Shown here: piece after piece, positions 1 through 9,743 of the stretch
How the letters are laid out: every line of letters begins with the position of its first letter
Numbering within the stretch: position 1 is the stretch's first letter
Assembly (NCBI GenBank): GCA_016708825.1
Contig: JADJEZ010000023.1
Location: 1 to 64,000, forward strand
Length of the DNA: 64,000 nucleotides
DNA from: Betaproteobacteria bacterium
Lineage (GTDB): Bacteria; Pseudomonadota; Gammaproteobacteria; Burkholderiales; Usitatibacteraceae
Direction of reading: 5' to 3'
Position numbers and translations under genes: made by a program
The notes under the pieces: model-generated
The model's database searches: none
Seen by the model: the letters and a program-made list of their open reading frames with translations, nothing else
What the model was told of the DNA's origin: nothing

Positions 1-44
1 CTGTTAATCCGCAGGTCCCTGGTTCGAGTCCAGGTCGGGAGCCA
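1..44 (+). tRNA. tRNA-Asn(GTT), 3' part
   Basis: The window opens inside the anticodon arm: the loop reads CTGTTAA, so the anticodon is GTT. It is followed by a variable loop, a perfect T arm (CCTGG/CCAGG around TTCGAGT), the 3' acceptor strand and an encoded CCA at 42-44. The D arm and 5' acceptor strand lie outside the window. Confidence 0.9.
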
Positions 45-56
45 GCTTTCAGGAAG

Positions 57-85
57 AAGGCCCGCCATCACGGCGGGCCTTTGTC
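57..85 (+). terminator. Rho-independent terminator after tRNA-Asn
   Basis: A perfect 10-bp stem (57-66 with 72-81) encloses the five-base loop ATCAC and runs into a T-rich tail. It lies 12 nt after the tRNA CCA end and is the expected terminator of that transcript. Confidence 0.85.
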
Positions 86-502
86 TTCAATTGCGTCATA
101 AATTTCGTCGCGTCGCGCATCAGTTCCCGCGAAACTGTTGCGTCACCGGCCCGAAACCCACCCTTCGCCTGCGCCTGGAGTGCCCGCCAGGTGCTTTCCC
201 GTCCCCCCCGTTTTCGGGAAGGTCAGGGCGATCCGCGACCACCTCTCCAGCGCCGCAGCCTGGCCTCGGCCTGGGCGGGGTCGGCTGTAGTCGGCGCGTT
301 GACCATGTCGACGATCCGGTCTTCGCAAGACTCCGATGCATTGGGCCGGCCCTTCAACGCGCCCGCAGCCGATGCATTGCCACACCTGGATCGTTTCCGC
401 CATGGCCTTTTACTCCCCATAGCCCCCGTTGCGGCAGCTGATTTTTACAGGGTGATAATCTTTTTAACCAGTATTATATATGCAGCTTAATGAAAGCCGC
501 GC
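86..502. other. Non-coding stretch before fdxA
   Basis: I see no credible gene here; the open frames are short and lack ribosome binding sites. The last 60 bases (about 441-480) are far more A/T-rich than the surroundings and contain TTTACA (444-449) and TATTAT (472-477). Their 22-bp spacing is too long for a standard sigma-70 pair, so this is only a possible fdxA promoter zone. Confidence 0.4.
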
Positions 503-541
503 ATGACCCACCGCGTCGTCACCGAATCCTGCATCCGCTGC

Positions 542-547
542 AAGCAC
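542..547. repeat. Left copy of putative target-site duplication
   Basis: AAGCAC at the left IS junction is repeated at 1775-1780. Joining fdxA across one copy restores the reading ...CIRCKHTDCVEVCP, as expected for this ferredoxin. IS3-family elements usually duplicate 3-5 bp, so part of the six-base match may be chance. Confidence 0.6.
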
Positions 548-1774
548 CCCTGACCTGCATGGGAGGATTTCCGGGCATTCATAACCCGGAAATGGCCCCG
601 CGGTTGTGGAATCATTAGCTGGCGAATTCAACAGGCCGTGAGGTAGTCGTGACTCGAATGCGGGACCGCACATGGTTGAAGTGTCAGCGCCACTGCTCGA
701 TCGACGCGGGCCTCCTGCGGCTTCAGAACACTCGAGGCTCAGGCACTCCGTCCCGGAATTTCCCGTTGACTCTCGTCGGTGCCGTTTTGCCAGGCACCGG
801 GATCAGCTGGGCCGTATGGATGCCGGAAGCGCGTCAGCCACTCTCCGAGAATGGCGCGGCTGACGAATTCCCGGGGCCGTTGTCGGAACACAAGGCCGTC
901 GGCGCTCATGCAGACTCACCAGCCGCCGCGAAGCACCTCGATCACTCGATTCGAGCGGATGCTCCAGCTACGTCCGGATCGCGAGGCATTCCCGGGTAAA
1001 TTCATCGACTACCGTCAAGCGCCAGTCTGCTGGCCGTTGGCGCAGGCGTCGAACACCCGAGAGTCATAAGCCCGAACCAGCGGTTCGGGGCCTTGGAGGC
1101 GGCAAGGGACGCGGGCGGCTCGTCGCAATGCGGCGTCGCGGCCGGCACTGCGCGGCAGTTGCAGTCCTGCCCGACTTCCGAAACCCGCCATAGCTCGTTC
1201 TGCGAGCCATCCGTGGCCCTCGCGTCCCCAGAAAGATTCGGACCGCCGATAGCCATAGCGCCAGATACTGCGCCAGGAGAGCCTGCGCATGGCCGAAATC
1301 GCCGGCGTCTCTTTCGGCTCAGATCGACTGAGTATCCCATCATCGATCGCGCCACGCCAATCAGCCCGCACGTCTGGTCGGAGTGGGCGCGCTGCACCGA
1401 ACCCAACACAACCTCGACGCGCTAACGAAACACCCTTTCCCCCGCCGGTTTCCTTCGCCGGTATCGATCGCCATTTCACCTCGGCCGGAGCATCCGCGTT
1501 TTCAACAGCCCCGTTCTCGGCCTCCGGGCGCGCAACCGTTTAACGTCCGCAGGCTGGAGCTGTCCGAAACGCTTGCGCCAGCTGGCGCAACGTCTGGTCG
1601 CTGACCTTGTACTTGCGCGATACGTCGGCAATGTTTGATCCCGGTCGGCCTCACTATCTTCTCTCTGTTCTTCTGTAAATCGCAGCTTTGACCGGCCCAG
1701 GTGAAACTCTCTAAGCGGTATGTACGGACATTCCCTCATGACTTCATGAAATCTTCGGAATCCACCATCCGAGA
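548..1774 (-). mobile_element. Decayed IS3-family insertion sequence (orfA/orfB remnants)
   Basis: On the minus strand, about 1739-1480 resembles OrfA (LRFTEEQ near the start, a degenerate HTH, then QLQPADVKRLRA), and about 1420-620 resembles the DDE OrfB of IS3-group elements. OrfB pieces visible across several frames include ETPAISAMRRLSWR, RYGYRR, FDACANGQQ, SDNGP, EFVSRAIL, WQNGTDES and HVRPHS. Numerous stops and frameshifts make it inactive. The left end begins near a TGACCTGCATGG sequence; the right terminal repeat is not convincing. It sits inside fdxA and is flanked by AAGCAC on both sides. The IS subgroup is not certain. Confidence 0.8.
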
Positions 1775-1780
1775 AAGCAC
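1775..1780. repeat. Right copy of putative target-site duplication
   Basis: AAGCAC, identical to 542-547, precedes the resumed fdxA reading frame (ACC GAT TGC GTG for TDCV). Confidence 0.6.
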
Positions 1781-2131
1781 ACCGATTGCGTGGAGGTTTG
1801 CCCGACCGACGCCTTCACGAGGACTTAACTTCCTGGCGATCGACCCGGAGGAGTGCATCGATTGCACCTGTGCGTGCCTGAATGCCCGGTGGATGCGATC
1901 TTCGCGGAGGACGACGTGCCGAACGACCAGAATGGCTTCATCGCGCTGAATGCGCAACTCGCGAAAGCCCGGCCCGTTATCGCCGAGAAGAAGGACGCCT
2001 TGCCCGATGCAGCCGAGTGGGCGGAGGTGAAGTCCAAGCGCGCCGAGCTCGACCCAGGCTAGGCCGCGGCACGGGAATCCTCCGCCTCGCCGAAACCAGT
2101 ACTCACGATCGACCCCGAAGGAGCTTCACCG

Positions 2132-2393
2132 ATGAGCCAACATGCCCACCTCCACCTCTCCGAGGACCGGATCTATCCTTTCGACGCCCGCGGCGTGGCA
2201 ACACGCTTCCGGCACGCGGCCATCTTCCGGCGCGCTCGACGCCCTGGGCAGGGCGAGACCATGCGATTCGTGAACGATCACGATCCTGCCCCGCTCGACC
2301 AGTTACGCGCCCGGTATGGCGATGCAGTGGATATCCGCATATCGCCAGCGCGAGCCGGGCGCCATCGTGATCGATTTCATCGTGCGCCGGTAG
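2132..2393 (+). pseudogene. DUF2249 domain protein, frameshifted
   Basis: The start ATG 2132 has a good ribosome binding site (GAAGGAG, 7-8 nt upstream). The readable pieces are IYPFDARGVATRFRHAAIF, then after a -1 shift near 2230 a GALDAL-like piece, GETMRFVNDHDPAPL, ARYGDAVDIR, and after a second shift near 2345 REPGAIVIDFIVRR with stop at 2391. This is the DUF2249 signature (DARG...ETMRFVNDHDP...PGAIVIDF), a family of small cytosolic proteins often found near denitrification and redox genes. Function is unknown. At about 86 codons the length fits the family. Confidence 0.75.
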
Positions 2394-2399
2394 ATCGCG

Positions 2400-3823
2400 T
2401 CAGACGCCCGTCGCCTCCCGCATCAAACCCCGCCAGCGCGCGTAACGACGCCGGATAGCCTCGTCGGGAAGGGGCTCGAAGACCTCCTCGGACGCGGCAT
2501 CGTTCCACCTGGCGGGCATCCCGGCGGCAAGGTACCCGATGCCCGCGAGCCGTGGCCTCGGCATCGTCGCGACGATGCACGGGCCGCTCACCGAGGCAAT
2601 GCGCCTGCAGAGGCCGTCGAAGCGGAGACCCCCGCTTGCGCGCATGCGCCGGGCTGGTAGCACATGCTTAGCGATCTCGTCGATATTGGCTTGCAGCAGA
2701 AAGGCCATGCTTTCCACCACGGCCACCGCCTTCTGCCAGGGCTGCCCTCCCCACGAAGCGCGAGGAAAATCGGGTTGCCAGAACGGCCCGCCAAGGCCGG
2801 CGATGCCATTGAGGAAAAGGGCGGCTTCGCCGGGTTTCTCCAGCCACTCCGGAAGTCGTGAAACCGCATCGACGATGCCCAACTCCGAACCGAGCCACTC
2901 CAGGGCGGTGCCTGCGCCGTTCACGTTGCCTTCGACGGAATAGACCGTCCGGTTTTCGTCCTCGAGGATGATTCCCGTGAGACTGCGTGGCGCATAGGAC
3001 GGAGGCGCGTCGACACCGCGCGCTGCACGAACGCGCTGGTGCCGATATTCACGTAGGCGCACTCCTCGTCGGGCGCGCCGAAGGCGAACACGGCTGCGGA
3101 CTGGTCCCCGTTCACTGCCACGAGAGGCACGGCAACGTCACCGATGCGAATCGTTCCGAAAGGATGGCGCGTGGGCACGCTCCTGGGCAGGTGGCCCGAG
3201 GGCACGCCGAAGAGGGAGAGCAATGCCGGGTCCCAGTCGCGCGTGCGCAGATTCCACAACTGCGTTCTCGCCGCGCATTGCGGATCGGCGAACATCGCAC
3301 GCTCGAGGTGAGCCGGAAAAACGAGGAAGCTCGCGCAGCCCCCAGCACAGGTTTCCCGCCCGCGGGCTTCGCGAACCGCCGGCAGGTTTTCGAGCGCCCA
3401 GCGCAGCTTGCTGGCGCCGTAGTGCGCGGACAGGAAGAGTCCGGTTTTCCGGTGCACCTCCTCGGCCTGCGGTTCGAACTGCCGAAGCCAGGCGTGGGCG
3501 CGGCGGTCCTGCCAGCTGAACACGGGGGACAGTGGCCGGCCATCGCGCCGATCCCAGCAGGCGCAGCTCGCGCGCTGGCTGGCGAGTCCGGCCGCGGCCA
3601 GATGGTGCCGGCGATCTCCCAACTCCGCGAGCGCGCGCGACGCGGCAGCGAGAACCGAATCGACCATTTCCTCGCCATCCTGCTCGGCCCAGTCGGGCTG
3701 CGGGCGGGAGAGTCCCAAGTCGCACGAGCCCGTCGCGACCACGCCACCGCGGGCGTCCAGCACCACCGCACGGCTCGCGTGCGTGCCCTGGTCAATCGCG
3801 AGATAGAGCGGCTCCGCGGCCAC
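2400..3823 (-). pseudogene. FGGY-family carbohydrate kinase, frameshifted
   Basis: Residues 1-270 read from 3823: an N-terminal ATPase fold start (YLAIDQGTHASRAVV), SWQDRRA in the sugar-contact region, KTGLFLSAHYGASKLRW, VNGDQSAAVFAFG and NIGTSAF. A one-base shift near 3010 moves into the frame carrying YSVEGNVNGAGTALEWLG, GIAGLGGPFWQPDF and the closing ASGGLRFDGL motif, ending at 2400. Joined, the protein is about 475 residues, normal for FGGY kinases (glycerol/xylulose kinase type). The substrate cannot be assigned. It follows the TrpB2-like gene by 18 nt, so the two are probably co-transcribed. One indel could equally be a sequencing error. Confidence 0.75.
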
Positions 3824-3841
3824 GGAAGCGCTGCTATCCGG

Positions 3842-5204
3842 TCAGGCCGGCTCCGCCACAGAAGGCAATCCGGCCAGCGCCATTGCGAGTTCCTTCTCGT
3901 CGTAGTTGATGTCCTTCAACTTCCCGCCGAAGTAGTCGATGTAGGCCTGCATGTCGAAGTGGCCGTGCCCGCACAGGTTGAAGAGGATGGCGCGTGGCAC
4001 GCCCTCCTCGGGCACTTGATGGCCTCGTCGATCGCGCCCTCACCGCGTGATTGGCTTCCGGGCCGGGACGATGCCTTCGGCCCGCGCGAACTGCACGCCC
4101 GCCTCGAAGCACTTCAGCTGGTGATAGGCCGTGGATTCGATGAGGCCGAGCTCCTGCAGGTGCGAAACCAGTGGCGCCATGCCGTGATAGCGAAGCCCTC
4201 CGGCGTGGAAGCCCGGAGGCGTGAAAGTCGAGCCCAGCGTGCATCTTCGTGAGCGGCGTGAGATGGGCCGTATCGCCGAAGTCGCAGGCGTAGCGGCCGC
4301 GTGAGGCTGGGGCAGGCAGCGGGCTCGACCGCCACGATGCGCACCTTCTTTCCGCCGCGCAGCTGCGCCCCGATGAAGGGAAACGCGATGCCCGCGAAAT
4401 TGGAGCCGCCGCCGGTGCACCCTACGATCACGTCGGGATAGTCGTCGGCCATCTCCAGCTGGGCGATAGCTTCCTGGCCGATGACGGTCTGGTGCAGGAG
4501 CACGTGGTTCAGGACGCTGCCGAGCGCGTATTTCGTGTCGTCGCGCTGCGCGGCCACTTCCACCGCCTCCGATATCGCGATGCCCAGGCTGCCCGGGTGG
4601 TCGGGGCGCTTGGCGAGTATCTCGCGGCCTGAATGGGTTTCGGTCGAGGGCGAGGCGATGCAGCGCGCCCCGTACGTTTCCATGAGCGCGCGCCGGTACG
4701 GTTTCTGGTCATGGAGATGCGGACCATGAAGACGTGCACCTCCAATCCGAACAGGGCGCCGGCAAAGGCGAGCGAGCTGCCCCACTGCCCTGCCCCGGTC
4801 TCCGTGATGAGGCGCTTCACCCCGGCCTCCTTGTTGTAGAAGGCCTGTGCCACGGCCGTGTTGGGCTTGTGGCTGCCGGCAGGCGAGACGCCCTCGTACT
4901 TGTAGTAGATGCGGGCCGGCGTCTGGAGCACTTTCTCGAGCCGGCGGGCGCGGTAGAGCGGCGTGGTGCGCCATTGCCGGTAGACGTCGCGAACCGGAGT
5001 CGGGATGTCGATCTCGCGCTCCGTCGACACCTCCTGGAGGATCAGCTCCATGGGGAAGAGCGGCGCGAGGTCGTCCGGGCCGATGGGCTGCTTCGTTCCG
5101 GGGTGCAGCACCGGCGGAACCGGCCTGGGCAAGTCGGCCGCGATGTTGTACCAGGCTTTCGGAATGCGCCCTTCGTCGAGGACGTACTTGACGGTGTCGT
5201 TCAT
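3842..5204 (-). pseudogene. TrpB2-type tryptophan synthase beta chain, frameshifted
   Basis: Starting at ATG 5204 the first 165 residues are clean: VPPVLHPGTKQPIGPDDL, TPLYRARRLEK and the PLP-lysine region SPAGSHKPNTA, followed by ETGAGQWGSSLA. Frame changes near 4710, 4310 and 4020 are needed to read YGARCIASPS, GCTGGGSNFAGIAFP, the PGFHAGGLRYHGMAP segment and the C-terminus ILFNLCGHGHFDMQAYIDYF. The joined length of about 450 residues and the SHKPN/GGGSN motifs identify the TrpB2 (TrpB-like, PLP-dependent) group rather than TrpB1; no trpA is nearby. The usual role would be indole plus serine to tryptophan in the cytosol. With three or more shifts the gene looks inactive unless read quality is poor here. 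Confidence 0.85.
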
Positions 5205-5328
5205 GGCTCGGGTCTCGGATGGACGAAGCGAATCTGAGGCGCCAGTGTACCCGGCGCCTGAAACACGCTATCGGCCATCCGGTCCGCGGCGATTGACGCC
5301 GATCAACCGAGGCCCGCGTGACGCGTCG

Positions 5329-6662
5329 CTACGCGAAAGTATCCCGCATCAGGGTGCGGAACCACACGAACATGTCCTCGTAGTGGTCCTTGTTCGCCGA
5401 GCGCGCCTCGCCGGAGGCGCCCGGGACGACCTGCATGGCGCGCGATACCGGATCGTAGGCGTATACCGCCGTGAGCCAGGAAGCGCTCGACAGGGTGATC
5501 GGGGAGTAGCAGGACGAATTCGTCACCGAGCGGGGTCCGGGGCGCCTCCCGCGAAGATCCGCAGGATGGCGTCGGCGCAGACCTTTCCCTCCTGGTTGCC
5601 GATGTGTCCCGCCTTGGGCTGCGTGGTCGCGGAGGCATCGCCGATCACGTGGATGCCGGGCGCGGCGGTCGACTCGTAGCTCAGCACGTCCACCTGCGCG
5701 AATCCGCGATCGGCATTGGCCACTCCAATGTCCTTGAGGAATTTCGGACCCACGTTCGTCGGTATCACGTTCAGCACGTCGCCCTTGAACGGTCCCATGG
5801 CCGTATGAACGGTCCTCGCCCCGACGTCCACCTGCACGACGGGCGCGTTGGGCACGTAGGTGATGATGCCTGCGTGGGTCTGCTCGAATGCACGCGTGAA
5901 GCTCTCCCGCTCCGCGGTGATGGCCGGATTGGCATCCAGCACGACCACGCGCGAGCCGGGCCGGTTGCGCTTGAGCCAGTCCGCCACCACGCAGGCGCGC
6001 TCGTAGGGCCCCGGAGGGCAACGGTACGGCGCCGGCGGAACGGTCATCACGAAGCTGCCACCGGCCGGCATGGCGCGGATCTGGTCGCGCAGCGTCGTGG
6101 TTTGCGGCCCCGCCGTCCAGGCATGGGTCACGAGGGCCTGTGCGGCTGCGGTTTGCAGTCCATCCGGATAGGCGAAGTCGATGCCGGGTGCCACCACGAG
6201 GCGGTCGTAGCCGAGGGTGCGCGGCCCCGAAGCCGTGGCGACGGAGAGTGTCCTCGACACCGGGTCGGCCGCCGAGGCCTCGCCCTGCACCACCGTGATT
6301 CCGTAGGTGGCGGCGAGTTTTCCGTAGTCGAAGGCAAGGCTCGACATCTGCACCGTGTTGGTGAGAACCAGGTTGGAGAGGATGTTCGACGTGTAGCGCG
6401 GCTCGCGCTCGACGAGCGTCACCTGGACGCCAGCGCCACCCCAGAGGCGAAGGAACTTGGCGACCGCGGCCCCCGCCATGCCGCCGCCGACCACCACGAC
6501 GCGGCCCGTGAGTCCGGTGACCGGGAGCGTGGAAGGGTTACCACCGGGGCGCGTCGAGCCTCTCCGGTCGTCATCGTGGTCGTCGTCCGCGAGCGCGAAC
6601 GCCGGGAGGCCGGCTGCCGCGCAATAGGCACCCAGGCGCGCGAGGAAATTTCGTCTTTCCAT
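5329..6662 (-). CDS. fccB: Flavocytochrome c sulfide dehydrogenase, flavoprotein subunit
   Basis: The start ATG 6662 gives a signal peptide with ERRNFLARLG followed by a hydrophobic stretch, consistent with Tat export. It is followed by an FAD-binding GRVVVVGGGMAGAAVAKFL near residue 45, NLVLTN, YDRLVVAPGIDF, the PYRCPPGPYERAC cysteine region, HVIGDAS, and the FCSD C-terminal domain (NSSCYSPI, WLTAVYAYD). A single-base shift near 5530 separates the C-terminal 65 residues. The family oxidises sulfide in the periplasm with electrons passing to the haem subunit, here encoded just upstream. Joined length is about 444 residues, slightly longer than typical. It could be called soxF; the shift may be a sequencing error. 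Confidence 0.8.
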
Positions 6663-6987
6663 GGTCTGCGCGCTCCCTCGTCCCAGCGGGGTTGCTTCGA
6701 AAAGTAGTCGGCGATCGCGCGAAGCTGCGCGTCCGAGTAACCCAGCGTGGATGGTCACGATCTCGCCGCGCTTGTTCTCGGCCTTCATCTCGCGCAGGTC
6801 GCCATAGATGTCCTTGGCGGACTTCCCGGCGAGCCGCTCGAAGCTGCCATCCCCGCGTCCGTCGGTGCCGTGGCACTGGAAACAGTTGGATGCAAGAAGA
6901 CGACCGGAGTGGCGGACGGGTCCGGCTGCTGGCTGCCGCAGTCGCCGCGCCCAGCGTGGCGAGGGTGATAATGAGGGTTCGTTTCAT
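6640..6987 (-). pseudogene. Cytochrome c subunit of the sulfide dehydrogenase, frameshifted
   Basis: ATG 6987 opens a signal peptide (MKRTLIITLATLGAATAA). Changing frames near 6930-6880 restores ATPVVFLHANCFQCHGTDGR, a CX2CH haem site, then SFERLAGKSAKDIYGDL, MKAENKRGEIVTIHAG and, after another shift near 6740, YSDAQLRAIADYFS. This is the class I cytochrome layout of fccA/soxE-type subunits, about 105 residues. It overlaps or abuts the flavoprotein start, so the two form one operon. At least two shifts are needed; I mark it as a pseudogene, but read errors are possible. Confidence 0.65.
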
Positions 6988-7307
6988 GAATCGCTCCCGA
7001 AGTCAGGTGGATGGAATTCTTCGGGAAGGCGGGAGCACGATCGGGGCCAAGTGGCTTTCCCCTTTTGCTACAAAGGCTTACATATCGCAGGGGATTCGGG
7101 AGGTTCGCCGGAGGGCGACAGCCCCAATACCCCGTGACAACTAACGTATTGATTAACAACGTATTTGGATGTCGCCAAACGGCGGCAACCGCGAATGCCG
7201 CCTTTCTTGAACCAGTTCATATCGACAATCCCGGGGCTTTTCGACAATGCCGTAACGCTGCGGCCGAGCCCCGTTCCGCAACCATAACCGCCAAGGAGAA
7301 ACGCACC
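6988..7307. promoter_or_regulatory. Divergent intergenic region, fccA / nirS
   Basis: These 320 bases separate the divergent sulfide dehydrogenase genes and nirS and contain no convincing gene. The middle part is notably A/T-richer and holds an 8-bp direct repeat (listed separately) that includes one TTGAT half-site of the FNR/DNR type at 7149-7153; the second half-site is not a good match. nirS has a strong Shine-Dalgarno (AAGGAG) at the right end. Confidence 0.5.
7143..7165 (+). repeat. AACGTATT direct repeat upstream of nirS
   Basis: AACGTATT occurs at 7143-7150 and again at 7158-7165, a 15-bp centre-to-centre spacing, with TTGATTAAC between. It lies about 145 bases before the nirS start and could be a regulator site; this is inference from sequence alone. 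Confidence 0.4.
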
Positions 7308-9044
7308 ATGTCAGTCCTCGCTGCATTCAAACGCCACGCGCCCGTCGCGGCGGCGATCCTCGCCCTTTCCGTGGCGAGCGCCTTCGCGCAGGAGAAGAAG
7401 GCGGAGCACCCGACGTCGGAAGCCGAGATCAAGTACCAGGCCGGCGGCTCGCCGCTCGCCGGCGTCGACATGTACCAGGACATCAATCCCAAGGCCCCGA
7501 CGATGAGCAAGGCGGAGTTCGACGATGCGCGCAAGATCTACTTCGAGCGCTGCGCCGGCTGCCACGGCGTGCTGCGCAAGGGCGCAACGGGCAAGCCCCT
7601 CACGCCCGACATCACCCTCGCGCGCGGCACCGAGTTCCTCAAGGTCTTCATCAAGTACGGCTCTCCCGCGGGCATGCCCAACTGGGGCACCTCCGGCGAC
7701 CTGAACGACGCGGAAGTGGATCTCATGGCCCGCTACGTCCAGCAGACGCCTCCGACCCCGCCGGAATTCGGCATGAAGGAAATGAAGGCCACCTGGAAGG
7801 TCCTCATTCCCCCGGACAAGCGTCCCAAGAAGAAGATGAACTCCTACAACCTGGACAACATCTTCTAGACCACGCTCCGTGACTCGGGCGAGGTGGCGCT
7901 GATCGACGGCGACAGCAAAAAGATCGTCAGCATCCTGAACACCGGCTATGCCGTGCATATCTCGCGCATGTCGGCCTCCGGCCGCTACCTGTTCGTGATC
8001 GGCCGCGACGCCAAGATCAACCTGATCGACCTGTGGATGGAGACGCCGAACAACGTGGCCGAGATCCGCACCGGGCTCGAGGCGCGCTCCGTCGACACCT
8101 CCAAGTACAAGGGCTACGAGGACAAGTACGCCATCGCCGGTTCCTACTGGCCGCCCCAGTTCGTGATCATGAACGGCGACACGCTGGAGCCCTGAAGATC
8201 GTCGCCACCCGCGGCATGACGGTGGACACCCAGGACTACCACCCCGAGCCGCGCGTGGCCGCCATCGTCGCCTCCCACTTCAAGCCCGAGTTCGTGGTGA
8301 ACGTGAAGGAGACGGGCAAGATCCTGCTGGTGAACTACAAGGACATCGACAACCTCACGATCACCGAAATCGGCTCGGCCCGCTTCCTGCATGACGGCGG
8401 CTGGGACGCCTCGAAGCGTTACTTCCTCGTGGCCGCGAACCAGTCGAACAAGATCGCGGTGATCGATGCGAAGGAAGGCAAGCGTGCGGCGATCGTGGAC
8501 GTGGACAAGATCCCCCACCCCGGCCGCGGCGCGAATTTCGTGCACCCGAAGTGCGGTCCCGTCTGGGCCACCGGCCACCTCGGCAGCGAGAAGATCGCGC
8601 TCATCGGCACCGATCCCGCCAAGCACAAGAAGCACGCCTGGAAGGTGTGCGAGATGCTCGACGGACAGGGCGGCGGCAACCTCTTCATCAAGACGCACCC
8701 GAAGAGCAACCACCTCTACGTCGACACGCCGCTCAACCCGGACCCGAACATGCATCGCTCCGTCGCCGTCTTCGACACGAGGAACCTGAAGGCCGGCTTC
8801 AAGGTGCTGCCCATTTTCGAATGGGCGGGCATCAAGGCGAGGCCGCCGGTCGCATCGTGCAGCCGGAATACAACAAGGCGGGCGACGAGGTGTGGTTCTC
8901 GGTCTGGAGCGCGAAGAACCAGGAGTCCGCGCTGGTCGTGGTCGATGACAAGACGCTCAAGCTCAAGGCCGTGATCAAGGACCCGCGCCTGATCACACCG
9001 ACGGGCCACTTCAACATCTACAATACGCAGCACGACGTCTATTG
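7308..9044 (+). CDS. nirS: Cytochrome cd1 nitrite reductase (one in-frame TAG, two frameshifts)
   Basis: ATG 7308 follows AAGGAG and begins a signal peptide ending near AFA. The haem c site CAGCH is at residues 82-86, and the eight-bladed d1 propeller follows (SGEVALIDGD, TGYAVHISRMSASGRYL, YEDKYAIAGSYWPPQFVIM, HPGRGANFVHP, GGGNLFIKTHPKSNHLYVD, ending YNTQHDVY). It reduces nitrite to NO in the periplasm. Three lesions are seen: codon 187 is TAG where relatives have Ser or similar (a TCG to TAG change would do it), a base is missing in a C run near 8192, and another in a G run near 8840. With these repaired the length is about 578 residues, normal for NirS. No other nir genes for haem d1 synthesis are in the window. 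Confidence 0.85.
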
Positions 9045-9056
9045 AAGGGTTGTTCG

Positions 9057-9743
9057 ATGCACCTCCCTGTTGGCCGGCGTTTTTACGCCGGCTTTTTTTT
9101 TCCCGCAACCGCTTGCCTGATCGCGGCTGCCACCCAGGCTGCCGCACTCGAGGCGGCATCCCTAGACGGACGCTACCGTGTCGCGACGGATGACACGGCG
9201 GCGTTCCTCGTCGTCTATGCCGGTTCGGGCGGCCGCGAGCTTCGGCGAATACCCCTGGTGGACCGCAGCCGTCGCGCCGGCCGGCTTGCGTGGATCATGG
9301 ACCTGCCGAGGCGCCAGAGCTTCCTCGCGGGATTCGTGGCGTTGCCCGAGGCGTGGGAGCTGCCCTACGGGGAGGCGACCGGGCCCGTCTTTGACGGCCT
9401 CGTCCACGACTACCGGATGGGCGAAGGCATCGCGGATCCGGGCCCGCTCCCTGTCAGGCGCATTCCTCTCGAGGCTCCCCTGCCCCGTCCCACGCCGGAC
9501 GATAGCCAGATCCATGTCACCTGGCCCGATCCGGCATTGCCCGGGCGGTTGAACGTACTGAATCTCGACGTGCGCCGCATCGTCGCCCAGCGCGATGGGC
9601 CGGCTTCCGTGGTGCCGGAGGAACGGCCGCCGAAGGAATGGCCGGCGGGAGTGCCGCAGTGGCCGAAAGGCTCGATCCCGTGCAGGTCGTCGCCGCCGCG
9701 AGCCGGGTCGACGAGGCCGTGGAGTTCGTTGCCTCGACCGTGA
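9057..9743 (+). pseudogene. Cytochrome d1-like propeller protein, truncated at the 3' end
   Basis: An ATG at 9057 opens a plausible signal peptide (basic MHLPVGRR, then a hydrophobic stretch), although the nirS terminator lies inside it. Residues 30-190 carry d1-propeller-like text: LDGRYRVATDD, ELRRIPLVDRS, a PRRQSFLAGF strand, LPEAWELPYG, GLVHDYRMGEGIADPG and LNVLNLDVRRIVA. Relatives continue for another 150-200 residues, whereas here similarity ends near 9600 and the frame runs into the TonB receptor gene in another frame. It therefore looks like the 5' half of a NirF/NirN-like or similar cytochrome d1 family gene left by a deletion. Assignment to the wider family is moderate; the exact member is unknown. 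Confidence 0.5.
9073..9101 (+). terminator. Rho-independent terminator after nirS
   Basis: GCCGGCGT pairs perfectly with ACGCCGGC (9073-9080 with 9085-9092) around a TTTT loop and is followed by a run of nine T. It starts 28 bases after the nirS stop and also falls within the first codons of the next open frame. Confidence 0.9.

Larger units (their letters stand above)
503..2062 (+). pseudogene. fdxA: fdxA-type 7Fe ferredoxin, interrupted by an IS3-like element
   Basis: The 5' part starts at ATG 503 and encodes 16 residues, MTHRVVTESCIRCKHP, matching the N-terminus of bacterial [3Fe-4S][4Fe-4S] ferredoxins, then stops. The gene resumes at about 1775 with HTDCVEVCPTDAF, continues in shifted frames as NFLAIDPEECIDC and CVPECPVDAIFAEDDVP, and ends at 2062 with the usual C-terminal helix region (KKDALPDAAEWAEV). 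Both cluster-binding cysteine motifs are recognisable once the intervening 1.2 kb is removed. The 3' part also has two or three indels, so the gene is dead even without the insertion. FdxA is a small cytosolic electron carrier. Base composition and protein similarity suggest it was native before the insertion. Confidence 0.85.

Noticed and set aside
3842..5204. Cysteine or threonine synthase instead of TrpB2
   Set aside because: The SPAGSHKPNTA, ETGAGQWGSSLA and GCTGGGSNF motifs and 450-residue length are those of TrpB2.
7866..7868. Amber codon recoding in nirS
   Set aside because: No other gene shows in-frame TAG at conserved functional positions except DUF1800; neighbouring genes also carry indels, so error or mutation is simpler.
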